64,000 nucleotides of DNA, from NCBI GenBank assembly GCA_036936605.1, contig JAUPFV010000004.1, positions 139,048,973 to 139,112,972 of the forward strand. The letters are read 5' to 3'. This document shows, piece by piece, positions 1 through 11,783 of the stretch. This DNA is from Limnanthes douglasii subsp. nivea (Eukaryota; Streptophyta; Magnoliopsida; Brassicales; Limnanthaceae). The notes under the pieces were generated by a model that searched no databases, was not told the origin of the DNA, and saw only the letters and a program-made list of their open reading frames with translations. The position numbers and the translations under genes are program-made. Positions within the stretch are counted from its first letter, which is position 1, and each line of letters starts with the position of its first letter.

Positions 1-58
1 GCTGACCCATCTGATTTTCCAACCGATAGGGCAACCACATAAACCTTTGTAAGTATTA

Positions 59-2510
59 ATGGTTATTCCTTCTTGGAATGTGCATGGGTTAAATGACCCC
101 ATCAGAAAAAAATATCTTAATGAATATATTATGAGTAATAGTATTTCGGTAATGATCATTGTGGAAACCAAAGTTCGTACCCCTAATGTAACACGTGTTA
201 TTAATAAAATAGCCCTTATCGGCATTACCTTACCAACCATGATCACCACCCCCTTGGCATAATCTGGATTATCTCGAACCCTTGACATTACCTCAACTTG
301 CCATCTTACTTTCGTTCCAGTGCTACATTCACTGAAAGTATAAAAAAATTACCTTTTGAAATATCCTCCATTTCATCTCTACTCAGGACCAGGGAATCAA
401 TTGGGTTACTTTAGGGGATTTCAATGCTACTCACAATCCGAAGGAATGTTATGGTTTCTATGGACTTTGGTCTTTGGAAATTGATGATTTTAAGAACTGT
501 TGCTTCAATTGTGAATTAAGTGATCTTCGATCTACTGGTTCCTTTTACACATAACATAACAATTTCCCTTCCAACCGAATCTATTCCAAAATTGTCCGTG
601 TCCTAGTTAAGAATGATTGGGATGTGGTTATTCCTAATTCTTCTGCCCACTTTAGTAACTATGATTCTTTTGACTACACCATTATTACGCCTAACCTCAA
701 TATTTTCCATAAGTGCTAGAAAGAACCCTTTTAAATTCTTTAATATTTGGCAATCTGACATTTCTTACAAAGATATTGTCAACTCTAGTTGGACCTCTCT
801 TTGCCCTATGTAGGGGTATGAAGTTGGTCACCTTAAAACTCAACAGACTTAAGAATTTCCTTCGAAATCTCAACCGTATCGCCTATAGTGGCATCATCTT
901 GAGAGTTTCTAACGCTCAAAATGATCTCACATCAGCTCAATATCTTCTTGCCCATGACCTTTCTAACTCTTTTATTATCACTAGAGAGATTGAGGCGTCC
1001 TCAAATTATATCTTCCTCAGTAGAACGGAAGAATATTTCCTCAAACTGAACTGCAAAGAAAACTGGCTCAAGCTTTGGGACATAAATACCAAATTCGTTT
1101 ACAACAATATCAAACCCCATTCTCCATAACAAAATCACCTCTATTATGAACTTCTAGAGCATCTTAATCACAACCCCTTCTGGCATCTCCAATGTCATTG
1201 TCAGATATTTTAACTCTCTTATGGAAACCAGACTCCCTATGGGGTACCATGGTCTTCCCACGGTCTTTTCTCTTATCTAATCCAAGATTAATCACTCTGG
1301 CAAGACCTATATAATCCGTCCTATCACTTGCGATAAAATCAAAGATACTCTTGTTAGCATTGATAACAAAAAATCTTCTTACCCCGATGGGGTCCAAGAG
1401 TTTTTCAAATCTAACAAAATGAACCCTTCTTAGAATTCTACCTCAATTTCCCTCATCCCTAAATCCATCTCCACTACTTCTGCCTCTGAATTCTGCCCTA
1501 TTTCTTTTTGGACTTACAAATCTAGAATCAGGTGGCTGTCCTTAACTCTATCTAGAACGATTGGATTAAAACTGAGAAAATTAAGAACAATAACTTCTGG
1601 AGCACCTCCCTTGGCTCCAACCCTTCCTGGACTTGAAGGAAAATATTAACTCTTAGGCTTATGACAATCAATCTTATCAGGGTGGCTATTGGTAATGGTA
1701 AGAATACGTCTTTTCGGTTCGAATCCATGGCTTCTCTCTACGTCTCTTGCATCTCATTATGACCTCTCCATCATCCGCGACCCAAGGATTGGTTAGAACA
1801 TCATTGTCTCAAATTTTATCTTCGAAATATATTAGATTTGGCCTTTCAATAGGAGATCCACCACGACTAGTAATAGAAACAACCTCATGGAAATCTGCAA
1901 CATCATCCTTTATTTTTCTTCTCCAAGCGTCCTCCTTGACGATATCCCCTTCTGGACGGCTAAAGACATAATCCCTTTCTTCACAATCAAAGACACTTAT
2001 AATGCCATTCATATGCCTATTCTCTGTGTTGGATGGACGGGGTTAGTTTGACACAAAAGTTAATATCCTTCGCCACTCATTCATCTCTGGCTTACCATTC
2101 AAGGCAAACACACCACTCTTGATAAATTTTTATCTTGGGGGACTGGTACACCCCCATTTTGTGCCCTCTGGAACTCTGTGGACGAAAATATTAACCATAT
2201 GCTCTATGATTGTAGTTTCACTTACAGTATTTGGGAAGAAGCTCGCGATAAGCTGGGGTTCCCTTTAATAATAAGTCCAATTGGAACGCTTGGCTCCGCG
2301 AAGCTTCCAATTGCCCCTCTTCAAGAATTCGTCACCCCTGGCGGACTTACTTTAGTGCCACAATTTACCATATATATGAGAAATAAACAACATAATCTCT
2401 GGCTCCCACCGAACCTTGTCACTGTTGTCTCGTTTCGTTCACTTGTTGATAACTGTTTCCGCTCTCAAGAAACTAAGATTGGCTGGCTTCTTCTTCATCA
2501 TCGTTAACTA
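59..2510 (+). mobile_element. LINE (non-LTR retrotransposon) remnant
   Basis: A broken L1-type LINE read on the plus strand. It starts with the N-terminus of an AP-type endonuclease (WNVHGLNDPIRKK..., VETKVR at 59-262), continues to GDFNATHNPKE near 418-450, then the linker (FNIWQSDISYKDIV), the start of the reverse transcriptase (IDNKKSSYPDGVQEFFK near 1355-1410, LIPKS near 1455) and finally the C-terminal part (WRKILTLRL, GNGKNTSF near 1630-1720) and a zinc-binding end (DENINHMLYDCSFTYSIW at 2178-2240). The central RT palm with its catalytic motif is missing, apparently through an internal deletion near 1510. Many stops and frameshifts make it non-functional. The upstream ORF1 is outside the window or lost. 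Family and domain order are clear; exact ends are not. Confidence 0.8.
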
Positions 2511-2565
2511 ACTTAACTTTGTTTTGTGTTTTTTCCTTCTTTCTCACACAAGTTGTTGACCCTCT

Positions 2566-2667
2566 GGTTAGTCTCTATTTTTTTTCAAACTTTTGTCTTC
2601 GGTTAGGCTCTACTTTTTTCAGACTTTTATCTTCGGTTAGGCTCTATTTTTTTCAGACTTCTGCCTT
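2566..2667 (+). repeat. 34-bp tandem repeat, three copies, at LINE 3' end
   Basis: Three imperfect head-to-tail copies of a T-rich unit starting GGTTAGGCTCTA and ending TCTTC lie at 2566-2600, 2601-2634 and 2635-2667. They sit just after the LINE coding remnant, where the element's 3' untranslated region would be. Between here and about 2990 the sequence is AT-rich with no recognisable gene. Confidence 0.75.
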
Positions 2668-2999
2668 GCTATTTTGTCTCATTGCTCTCGTTTAATTCTT
2701 AGGATTCTTATTTATTTCATGTTATGTATTTTTTTTTTCAAATAGTTTGTGTGAACATTAATTTTCATACAAATTATTTTTAATGCATTACTTAATTTTT
2801 TTTTTATTCTTCTTCAAATTTGAAAATGATAAAAACTATAATTTTCGAGCCGGTATACGATAAAACAAAGTAAAACTTATTACATCGTTTAAAAATAAAT
2901 ATTTCGACAGTATATAGTTTTTTTGTTCTTTATTTTTATTTTTATTACGACTATCATTATAACATGGATGAACTAAAACCTGAGCTATATATATATTCA

Positions 3000-4430
3000 C
3001 ATTAAACTATCAAGAAAAATAATGCTAATAATATACACACCCTAATTCTTGCACAATTATATATATATATATATATATATACTTTATTCTTCACTTTATC
3101 CAAGAAACATTGCACAATTTTCCCAAAGTATGATGATGGATCTGAACCATCTTCAAATACGACTTTGTTCCCATCCATGAGTTTTTTCTTCCCCCGCTCT
3201 CGCAGAAAAAGCATTTCACTGTCATCAGTTACCTCAAATAAAAAGTCAACCGAGTTCATCTCTGGATATTTCCATTTCAAGAGACCGTCATGCGTCAGTC
3301 ATGCGTCAGAGGAACGTATGGATCATCCCAACCCTGAAATATAAGACCATCTGCTTGATGTGAAAGCTTTGGGATAAACTCCTTCAAAAGCTTCCTAACA
3401 GTTGAAAGCCGCCAAAAGTCCTTCTTTGGCACCCTAAGTGGCTCGAGGTCATGCCTGTACTAAGGGTTTCTACTCTGCTACATGTTTTGCCGTTCATAGT
3501 TGCGAGGATCAATCACTTCCTTCTCAATCATCTACCACCGTTCATAGAAAGGCCGCTCTACAAAGGATAAATAATGATAGTAATTATATCATAGATGAGG
3601 TATCTCCTCTCTTGCTTCCTTATGATCACTCTCAAGCATTGCAGAATGGTGATTTCTCTCAGTTCAGCTGGTTGTCTGCAAGGAAATCTCATCTGCAGCT
3701 TTCGAAATTTAAAGTTTCTATCAACTATATAGCACCCATCCATAATAGTAGCATCATATATCGAGTTCCATCAGCTTTCCATGTGGCATAATAGTATCGC
3801 TGCCTCAATAGTTGTAAATTTTCACTATTTAGAGAAATTGGGTGTGAACCTGGAAACTGTGAGCATCCTCTCCCACCAGCATGCAGCTTAAGGACTTGAT
3901 AACAGCACTGCTGCATTCCATTCTCCTGATCGTCAGGTTTATTTCATCACCCAAAATGTCATCATTAGTCATCGTCTGAGTATTCTCAGAATCTCAGGCA
4001 CAGGTTCGGGGACAGAAACAGAAGCATGGTAGACATCATCATCATCATCTTCATCTGGTCATGCTTCCCCATTAAGATCAAGTTCGGAGGACCTCTTCCA
4101 CTTTGGGGTTGGTGGGCAACTGACTTTTTCAGGCTTTTTCTCATGATAGAATGTGAATAAAGCATCAACCTAATCTCGTTTGTAGATTCCCGGAGGAAGA
4201 ACATCGATTAATTAACTTTATTGCATGTGCAACGGTTATTGGTTGAGGCCGCATCAGATAGTGAACTATCATGTATCCTATTCGATTATGCCCATGTGTA
4301 CAATGGACAAGAATATACTTCTTTGTTTTCTGAGGGAAAATAAACTGTATCACCTCATGGACGAATAAATGTTCAAAGCCAATTTTCGCATATCCTGATT
4401 TTTGTTTCTCCATCCGCGTCTACAGTTCAC
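3000..4430 (-). pseudogene. Processed pseudogene of plant mRNA capping enzyme
   Basis: On the minus strand, from 4413 down to about 3000, consecutive fragments match the plant bifunctional mRNA capping enzyme (RNA triphosphatase plus guanylyltransferase). They run in protein order: the phosphatase P-loop HCTHGHNRIGYMIVHYLMR (4165-4413, Ile where the family has Thr/Ser after Arg), a linker with an Asp run, QFPGSHPISLNSENLQLLRQ, the guanylyltransferase nucleotidyl-lysine motif TWKADGTRYMM (3725-3916), RFPCR, ERRYLIYD, SHQADGLIFQGWDDPYVP and KWKYPEMNSVDFLFEV (3002-3280). Family genes are many-exoned, yet this runs about 1.4 kb without introns, so it is read as a retrocopy. It is 5' truncated, frameshifted, lacks a segment near 3560-3640, and its 3' part contains an AT microsatellite. 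Non-functional. Confidence 0.85.
3059..3080. repeat. (AT)n microsatellite in the capping-enzyme pseudogene
   Basis: A run of about eleven AT units near the 3' end of the capping-enzyme retrocopy. Frame on either side still resembles the enzyme's C-terminus, so the repeat probably arose inside the pseudogene. Confidence 0.7.
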
Positions 4431-4508
4431 TGCAGTATATATTTTTCTGCAAAATTTAATTTAATTAATTAAAATGAATTTCTCAAGTGAAAAACTTAAT
4501 AAATAATA

Positions 4509-4930
4509 TGGGTGATAGTGGACCCAAATCTCAACACTTATTCCTGAATTAATCTCGAACACAAGAAAGTAATAAAGGATGAGCTTTACAATGTTGGGAT
4601 TCACATTGTAAAGTCTATAAATAAGGGGCTAGGCTTACGAATTTCATCATCCTAAACCCTAATCAGAAATACGGCCGCTTTCTTGAGTGTCTCGAAACCT
4701 TTCTTTTTCAATAATTTGATTATGTATGTTTCTCAATTTCATAAACGGAATCGCTGAAGAACGCAAATGAACAAAAGAGAATACTAGATGGATAACACCA
4801 GGAAAACCCGTAAGTATTTTTGTTTTTCTGTTTTATGTGAATCTAGAAAAGGGTTTAATTATTTTTCCGCGATTTGTTATATATTATTTGAAATCGCATC
4901 AAATAATATATAACATTTGGTATAAGAGCC
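4509..4930 (+). mobile_element. LTR with tRNA-Met-like primer binding site
   Basis: A probable 5' LTR on the plus strand. It contains a TATA box (TATAAATA, 4616-4623), followed by a pyrimidine-rich leader, and ends in CA at 4914-4915. Directly after comes TGGTATAAGAGCC (4918-4930), one mismatch from the usual plant primer binding site TGGTATCAGAGC complementary to initiator tRNA-Met. The left boundary is a guess (a TG at 4509). No matching right LTR or gag/pol was found downstream, so this is a truncated or non-autonomous element, probably copia-like. Confidence 0.5.
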
Positions 4931-6260
4931 AAGTTAACCTTATTTGGATTCGGTAGAATAATCGAATTGTGTATTGATAGATAAAGATGCATGTCTTTCT
5001 TCATCGTAAAGAATCCACTGCATTGGGATTATGTGTTGATTGACCTGGTTAGGGCATTGATTTATAAATTGTATGAAAAACATGTATGTGATTTATTCGT
5101 ATTGAAAATCATGTTTTATTATAAGTAAATTGCAATTTTGATAGTTTGAGGTTTGTTTACTCGATTATATTAGGGTTTATTGATGTCTAGAATTTTTTCT
5201 CTCGAAATTAGCATCAAATCAACTCTACTATAACAAATAAAATCAGAAATACTGGGACAGTGGCTTATCGACGGCTTAACCCCTGATGTTAACGCTGATC
5301 GAAATCTGTCCAACGATGCTCATCTTGGCCAGCGAATTGTGGACGCTGTGATGATCACCGTAACTTGTGTGGAGTCACAAAAAGGATTGTTGCAACAACT
5401 TGTGTGCCTCAGTAAGCTAGGCGCAGCGGAATCGTGGTGGGCACTGCCCAGGACCTCCATGCCGGTTGCTGCTGCAATTTGCAGCAGGCATGTAAGTTGC
5501 TGTATGTGTAGACAGGTTACTGCTATTTATTACTAAACAAAAAGATTTTATTTTATTCTATTTTATTTTTAATTTAATTTAATTTTTAATTTTTTTTAAA
5601 GTATCAGATGCTTTATTTCCAAAATATGGTGTGTTTGGCTTGTATGTTTATTTGCGAAGTAAATTATATGTGTGTGAATGTTTAAATGGTGGTGTATGAC
5701 TAAAGTTTCGTAGATCGGTAGGTAAAACTAAAAAAATAATTTAATTGGTCATCCAGAAGGTTAAAATTAATTTTCTTATGGATCTTAGGCTTCGAAAGGT
5801 TCGAGGATTGATTTAAATTCAAATATTACCAGCCCTCCAGAAGGTTCACGTTTGGGTTTAAATTAATCATGAACATGAGAAAATTACTGAAAATGGTCCT
5901 TGTGTTGATTTTAAATTTAAGTAGATGGAATCGGCCCTCCGGAAGGTTTCATCGGTACTTAGGATATGTTTTTTTGTCAAACTCATAAAATTGCATGTTA
6001 GTATGATTTTCCCTCTGGTATTTATTATCAATGAATTTTATGGTTTACATGTATTTGTCATATACATGTATATGTCTTTATTTGTATCTCAAGATAATCG
6101 CCAACTAGATCTTGGTTTTGAAGTTAATATTTTTATTTCATTTCCATATTTTATGATTACTTATGTATTCTTTTTATAGTTTTATTTTTTTGTTGCAACT
6201 TAATTTCAATGGGTTGATGGTGTGTCATCATTCTTAAGTTAATTCGTTGATCATTCATTA
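4931..6260. other. Unassigned sequence downstream of the lone LTR
   Basis: No gene can be supported here. A more GC-rich patch at 5260-5530 has a short open frame (5339-5536) without recognisable motifs. Between 5750 and 5960 the phrase CCAGAAGGTT/CCGGAAGGTTT recurs three times at roughly 80-100 bp spacing. It may be the internal region of the LTR element at 4.5-4.9 kb. Confidence 0.3.
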
Positions 6261-6275
6261 AACCTTCAAGTTCTT

Positions 6276-6638
6276 ATGGAGGGCGCTTCCTCCTCTCATG
6301 ATAGTCCCAACCCGAGGGGTGTCCTTGCATCTAGTATTGAGAAGAAAGGTTGGTTGCAAGCAATTTATAGCGAAAGCATAGAAATAGATAAGCTTTTATG
6401 TTGTTAGTTGAAACCGCACGCTCAAGTTTTGGCTTGTAAATCTCTAGCTCTGTCAGAGGCAAGGTTAGATTTATCGGCTCTTCGAATGAAAGTTTATGAC
6501 TTTGATATTATGCAAGGAAGTATGTTTGACTTTCTGACATATGTAAAATCTAAGACAGATGTTGCTTCTTCCATGTTGAAGGATTTACACAAGGACTTGC
6601 CTTTTTATCAACAAGATATATTCTCCTATTGTCAATAA
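6276..6638 (+). pseudogene. Short unrecognised coding-like remnant, possibly antisense ORF of B1
   Basis: An ATG at 6276 opens a Ser-rich start, broken by a stop near 6405. A second open piece (6408-6638) encodes about 76 residues with helical composition (ACKSLALSEARLDLSALRMK). It lies on the plus strand just left of the minus-strand retrotransposon B1, which is where Tat elements carry an antisense ORF. No clear motif ties it to the antisense genes at 38-41 kb or 48-49 kb, so the assignment rests mainly on position. Confidence 0.3.
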
Positions 6639-7639
6639 ATATGTGCTACAAATTGTTTCTTGTATATTGCTACGAGGTATATTCGTTTCTAACCTACTTT
6701 TATTCATTGAGATTAAGGAAGGTTAAGGTCATGATGCTACTAATTGTTTTGAAGGTGGAAGATTAAGTACTTTACCTACAGATACACTCGGGGTAAATTG
6801 ACCCTGATCAAGCGGATTTATTCCTCCATAGTTTTTAGATTTTGTTTTACATTTTTACATATTTATAATCTTGGTTTTGGTTATGTTTTTGTAATTTCAT
6901 TTGAATAATTTATGTTTTTAAAACTATTTTTTTGTATGAGATCTCTTTTATATATTTTTAAAAAGAATTTTTATGCTTTTCAAACATCTTATATTCCTTA
7001 CTTTTTCTAGTGATTGATTAGGTGTAATAGGTCGATAATTTTTTTTCTAGAATAACATGATTATATACTTGGATATTTCTTGAATTTTCCAAGTATGTTT
7101 AGGGGTTCATGACTCCCTGATATGGATGTTTCTTTTTTAACTGGATGAAGTTTTTTATGGCGGATTAGTTCTTTGTTATATGTATTTTTGTTATTATTCA
7201 TTACTATATTTTTTTTACACTTAGTCATTATTTTATTATCTATATTTAGGATTAATGATTCATTCACCAATCGAAGCATATTCATTTTTATAAAGTATAT
7301 ATTTTCCTTAAATGTTTTATATTGTGCAGCATTACTTACTATTTGCACTATGCCAAATAAAAAAATCAAATCATTTTTTTGGCAAATAAAAACATTTTAT
7401 TAATGTCAAATGACTTATTAAAACCTCCTTGTTCTACCGAAGGAGAAAATAGTGCATTCTCATAGTTTAATAAATACTTTTTACATTAGTGGATTAGTTA
7501 CAAGCTCTTTATTCCGCATGACTATGATATAGTTTCAATTTTTATATGTTCCAAGGGTTCCATATATGGTTTCCATTTTCATCTCCATCTAACAACATGT
7601 ACGTTCTTGGCTTTACTTTTTTTCCGATCGTATACGGTC

Positions 7640-8780
7640 TTTCCGACGCTGTGTTAAGTTACACAAGCCCTTTGTCATGTTTATGTTGAAAAACTATCCC
7701 CATTACTTTGTCCCCTGGTTTAAAACTTCTGAGATAAACTTTGGAATTATATTTACTCCTCATCAATGTTTTGTAATGCTCTGACCGAAGGTGTGCGTTG
7801 ATTATTCTTTCTTCAAGTATGTCGATTGCCATTCTTTTATTTTTGTAATTATTATCCTCATTATAGGTTGCAACATGGTGGGATGGTGTGACTATCTCTA
7901 TTGGGACAACCGTCGCCATACCATAAACCATAGTATATGGCGTTTCTTTAGTGGCAGTTCTTGAAGTAGTTTGATACGCCCATATGGTATTTTGCGTGAT
8001 GTCTGACCAACTCCTATGTACTTTAACATTTTCTTTATACTTTTTATTATAATTTTGTTAGCCACTTTAACTTTCCCGTTTGCTTCAGGATGAAAAGGAA
8101 AGGAAAATATTTGCTAGATTTCCTTCTCAATGCAATATTGTTTGATTTGATCATTTTAGAACTGAGTTCTATTATCAGTAGTGATGACTCTTGGTGTGTC
8201 ATACTTGTAACATACACTTACTTTTATGAATAAAATTTCCTCGGCTGCCGTTATGTGTTGTACTTATCATGTTTCAACCCATTTAGAAAAGTAATCTACA
8301 GTCACAAACATGTACTTTATTCTTCACGGGCCCATTTAAAATGGACCTAAGATGTCCATACCCCGTCTTTTCAATGGAATGGCCTCTTTGATCTGGTATT
8401 GTTATTGGTACCTAAATTGAATTTGTGAACCGTTGACATGTATCGAATATCCTCACTCTTTTATTTGCTTTTTTCATAATTGTTGGTCAATAGTAGCCTT
8501 ATATGAGTATTCTTTTGATTAGAGTTTTGTATCCACAATGAGCACCTCCTTCTCCCTCGTGTAACTCTTCCAATACGAAAAATGATCCATCAGTTTTAAA
8601 ATATTAACAAAGGATTTGACAATATTGTTTTTATATAATGTGTCTGATATCTATACATACCATGAAGATATTATTCTAATTTTACGTGCTTTTTTTATCT
8701 TAAGGTAGCATGATTTATCTTTGGTAGCCAATACTTATTTTACGTTTTCTTATTGGAGTTTTTCGAATCCTTCTAGTATC
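7640..8780 (-). pseudogene. Integrase remnant of B1
   Basis: Minus-strand translation gives the gypsy integrase core: GMDILGPF near 8355, VTVDYFSKWVET near 8310, ITTDNRTQF near 8185 and FPFHPEANGKVKVANK near 8115-8065. The first two catalytic Asp positions remain recognisable, but the Glu of the usual NGQVE motif is replaced by Lys. The C-terminal piece at 7659-7931 contains LEERIINAHLRSEHYKTLMR and the SFKPGD module. Several stops interrupt it. Confidence 0.75.
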
Positions 8781-8900
8781 TGGAAAAATGGTCTACATTC
8801 GTGGGATGATTGTGAAATGAAACTTTTCAGGTCAATTAATATTCCAATTAGGGTTTGAATTTCCTTTGCATTCACTGGCGCCTCAATTAATACTAAATTG
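8765..8900 (-). pseudogene. RT C-terminal fragment of B1
   Basis: On the minus strand the sequence reads APVNAKEIQTLIGILIDLKS followed by FISQSSHECRPFFQILEGFEK. This corresponds to the RT thumb/connection segment KEVQMLTGRLAALNRFISRF...PFFQVLRRP in the intact element A1. The fragment abuts the integrase, so both RNase H domains are missing between them. Confidence 0.65.
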
Positions 8901-9189
8901 AAAAATTATATTGGACATGCTATAATTGTTTTTTTGTCTACCATGTGATAAGGAAGGATATAAGATGAGGGAGGTAATTGCGAAGAAGTACTTTAATTAG
9001 GGAAATATTGTAAAATATGTATTGAAAAAAGGACTAATTATGAACAAACAATATAGTAGGGGCCAAGTTTTCAATTGGTAATAAGACTATCTGGTGTGTC
9101 CCACAACCGTTAGTCTGTCAATCTCGTTAGTCTGTGTGATCAAAGCAAACATATCAATATTACATTTCAAAAAAATCAAAATTTTATAC

Positions 9190-11300
9190 TTGAGATCAGT
9201 TGGTATGTTTATGTCGATCTTTGGGGACTTTCATTGCTCTATCACAATTTCCTCCTCTTATTCCCTTGATTGAGCTATTTGAAGGTCTTCCATAAGGTCA
9301 TCTACCACGTCCAAGATGACGCATTCATCCTCTAATTTCTATACTTTGAGAGATACGAATGATGCATACCATCCTCATATTGTTTGTTAGTTTGGATCAT
9401 AGTCTATGTACTCTTTTTCCCATTTTCTCTTCCAATGTTATTGCATTTGTGTCAAGTGATGTTTGTTCTACTGGTGGGGCCGGTGCTTCTTTACAAACTT
9501 GCTTAGCTTTCCTCTTTCCACCAAAACCTGAATCTGATACTGTAGAGACCTACAACTTCTAGTGTACTGACCTATGCCATTATGGAACTTACAATATTTT
9601 TTATCTCTGTTTTCTTTTGGGGGGAACATATTTCCAGGATCATTATACTTAATGGAGTCATTATTATTCTTATAGATTGTTGCTAGTAACTTTGTTAATT
9701 CTATGAACGGTCCCTTTGGTGGCGGATTAGCTCATTTGGCACTTCAAGCATTGTAATTATCTACTGATCTTACTCTTTTTGGTACTGATTGGGCCTCGGT
9801 TTTACTATAGCCAAGGCCCCATTACTTATTAGTTCCTCATTCTCTTCCTTTACTTGTACCATAATATGTTATTTTCTTGGCGACGGGCTCATTGGTATTT
9901 CTCATATTTTCCGCTCTAGCAACTCCATCCATTTTGATGAATTTCTCAATTTAGGCCATTGAATCCCCGAGATTCACTGCTTTCTTTTTCATGATTTCCT
10001 CAGACATGGTCCCTTATTTGACTAATTGTCTGAAAGATACTACGACAACTAGCTCATGCCAAGTTTTATAGCTTTGATTTTGTTTCCAAAAACCTTTTGT
10101 TGTACTTAGAATTTTTATTATCTATCAACTTATAATAGACTATGTAATACTCATCTCATTTGATCTCTTTCAAACCTACGATTGTTTTTAACTTCATTGA
10201 AAACATTTTATAATTCTTAACAGAGACTAGTGGGAGGCTATTGAACCACTTCATCATTGTTCCTTTTAATATTATGGTAAAGACGCAGCACTTTATACCA
10301 TCATCCTCTTTGTATTAAAGTATTCCCCTGTAAGATTTCTGGATATGGTTTTTTAGATCCCTTTGACATCGTACTTGTCCATTTTATGGTTATCGTAATG
10401 CGACGACATGATACTATATAATATCTTGGGGGAAATTAGGGACTCATCATCTACTTGAGGTGCTTCATCCTCGTAGAGGTCATCTATATCGTCCATGAAT
10501 GGGTAAACTTGTTGGAACCCTGACCTTTTCCATTCGCTCCATTTGATTTGGATTTGATCGTTGGTCGATCTCCCTCGTTGTATGGAATTAGATGTATCCC
10601 TGTTGATATATCAGGGCTTCATGCATCCATCATTGTATATTGTATTATGGTTGTTCCTGAGCAAGATATGATAGTCATCATGGTGGGATTATTTTTGCAT
10701 ATTGAGTCACGTCCGGTGCGACTATTTGACCTGCATAATTAAAATCGACATAATTCGGGTATGGAGGAAAACGTTTTGGAGGTACATAGCCTTGTGATGG
10801 CGTTGCATGTGTTGGCACTGGTTTCGTAGTTGATAATTTTTTACCATCCTTAATTAGTCGGACGATCGAATCCTCTTTTTCAGCTTCTGCCTTTTTTCTG
10901 ATCTATTGACTTCCTCCTGAGAATGGCTAGATGACATGGGTTATGCTCTTTCTCCTCCTTGAGTGGATATTTCATCCCCTCTAATCTTTGTCACTTGATC
11001 ATTGGTCATAAATTTCTCTTTCGATTTCGCGTATCATTCTCCTACTTTTTTTTTGGTTTTACGATACTTCATTTCATACATGTCGCACAATGAAACTAAG
11101 ACAAAATCATCACCTTCTTCCTCGTCTTTAATGTTCATTGTGCGGATGATGTACTTGACTCAGCGAGCCTGGGATAGAAGTTTCTCCTACATATTCAAAA
11201 AATCTCTTACTTGTTCACTTTTCAACTACGGAGCCAAATGCTCAATCTCAGCTTGGTTATGGAAACTCTACTTACTTCTCACCTGATACGACTCCGGACC
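9190..11300 (-). pseudogene. Gag remnant of B1
   Basis: The minus strand carries a Tat-type gag in several frames. Near 10900-10720 it reads AEAEKEDSIVRLIKDGKKLS and a Pro/Tyr-rich stretch VPPKRFPPYPNYVDYAGQ. Near 9570-9480 it reads CRSLQYQIQVLVEREE, matching the region after the Cys/His zinc finger of B2 (54135-54347). The protease that should follow is not recognisable. Confidence 0.6.
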
Positions 11301-11469
11301 CAGGTGAGTTTGGTTGTTGATTCATTGTAAGCTCTATTTTTAAATCCTCGTCGATTTAAAAATCCTCATTTTTTACCACATTCGACATATGAGTTTTGGA
11401 CTGTTTTTCTCTTGACATAAACAAGACTTCTTGAGTTCCCATAGAAGAAGCCAACTGATGTGGCTAATT

Positions 11470-11783
11470 TGTGATTGTTCAGCCTAACCGAAGCGTTCAT
11501 CAATTTTTGTATAGATTAAGTGTATTTTAAAGAACATGATAGATAGAGAGTAAAAATAAATAGAAGATTATTGATACGTTTATTGATTGAAGTTGTACCT
11601 TTTTATAAGTCATGTTAGAAAATAAATATGTCTCAAATATATGGGCGGTAGTTAAGAATAATTCTTTAACCACTAAGTTATCTCATTTATCTTTATCTTT
11701 GACTTAACCTAACTAAATAGTTACATATTTAGATAAGATTTGTGAACTAATTGATTCGGGCTGGACTAATTATATGCTAATCA
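11470..11783 (-). repeat. B-family LTR (5' LTR of B1)
   Basis: A 314-bp LTR candidate, TG at the left and CA at the right on the plus strand. It matches, by eye and with gaps, a second copy at 34236-34548 (shared TTTGTGAT.GTTCAG.CTAA start and GAAGTTG.AC.TTTTATA core) and the LTR end at 35216-35266 (GACTAATTA...TATCA). It lies next to the gag end of B1, as expected for the 5' LTR of a minus-strand element. Confidence 0.6.

Larger units (their letters stand above)
6850..11783 (-). mobile_element. B1: decayed Tat-type Ty3/gypsy element, internally deleted
   Basis: A minus-strand gypsy copy with, from right to left, an LTR (11470-11783), gag (11.3 to 9.2 kb), a short RT C-terminal piece (about 8.9 kb) and integrase (8.8 to 7.6 kb). 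The sequence from about 6.96 kb on aligns by eye with B2 from 49.48 kb and later with B3 at 62.4 kb. Compared with B2 it lacks nearly all of protease, RT and both RNase H domains. All frames are broken. Its left LTR was not identified. Confidence 0.75.

Noticed and set aside
3438..3791. 117-aa plus-strand frame
   Set aside because: It is the complement of the capping-enzyme pseudogene, whose minus-strand frames carry clear motifs.
7173..7403. Hydrophobic 76-aa frame resembling a membrane protein
   Set aside because: The T-rich sequence gives Phe/Leu/Ile by composition, and the region aligns with the noncoding spacer of B2 near 49.7-50.1 kb.
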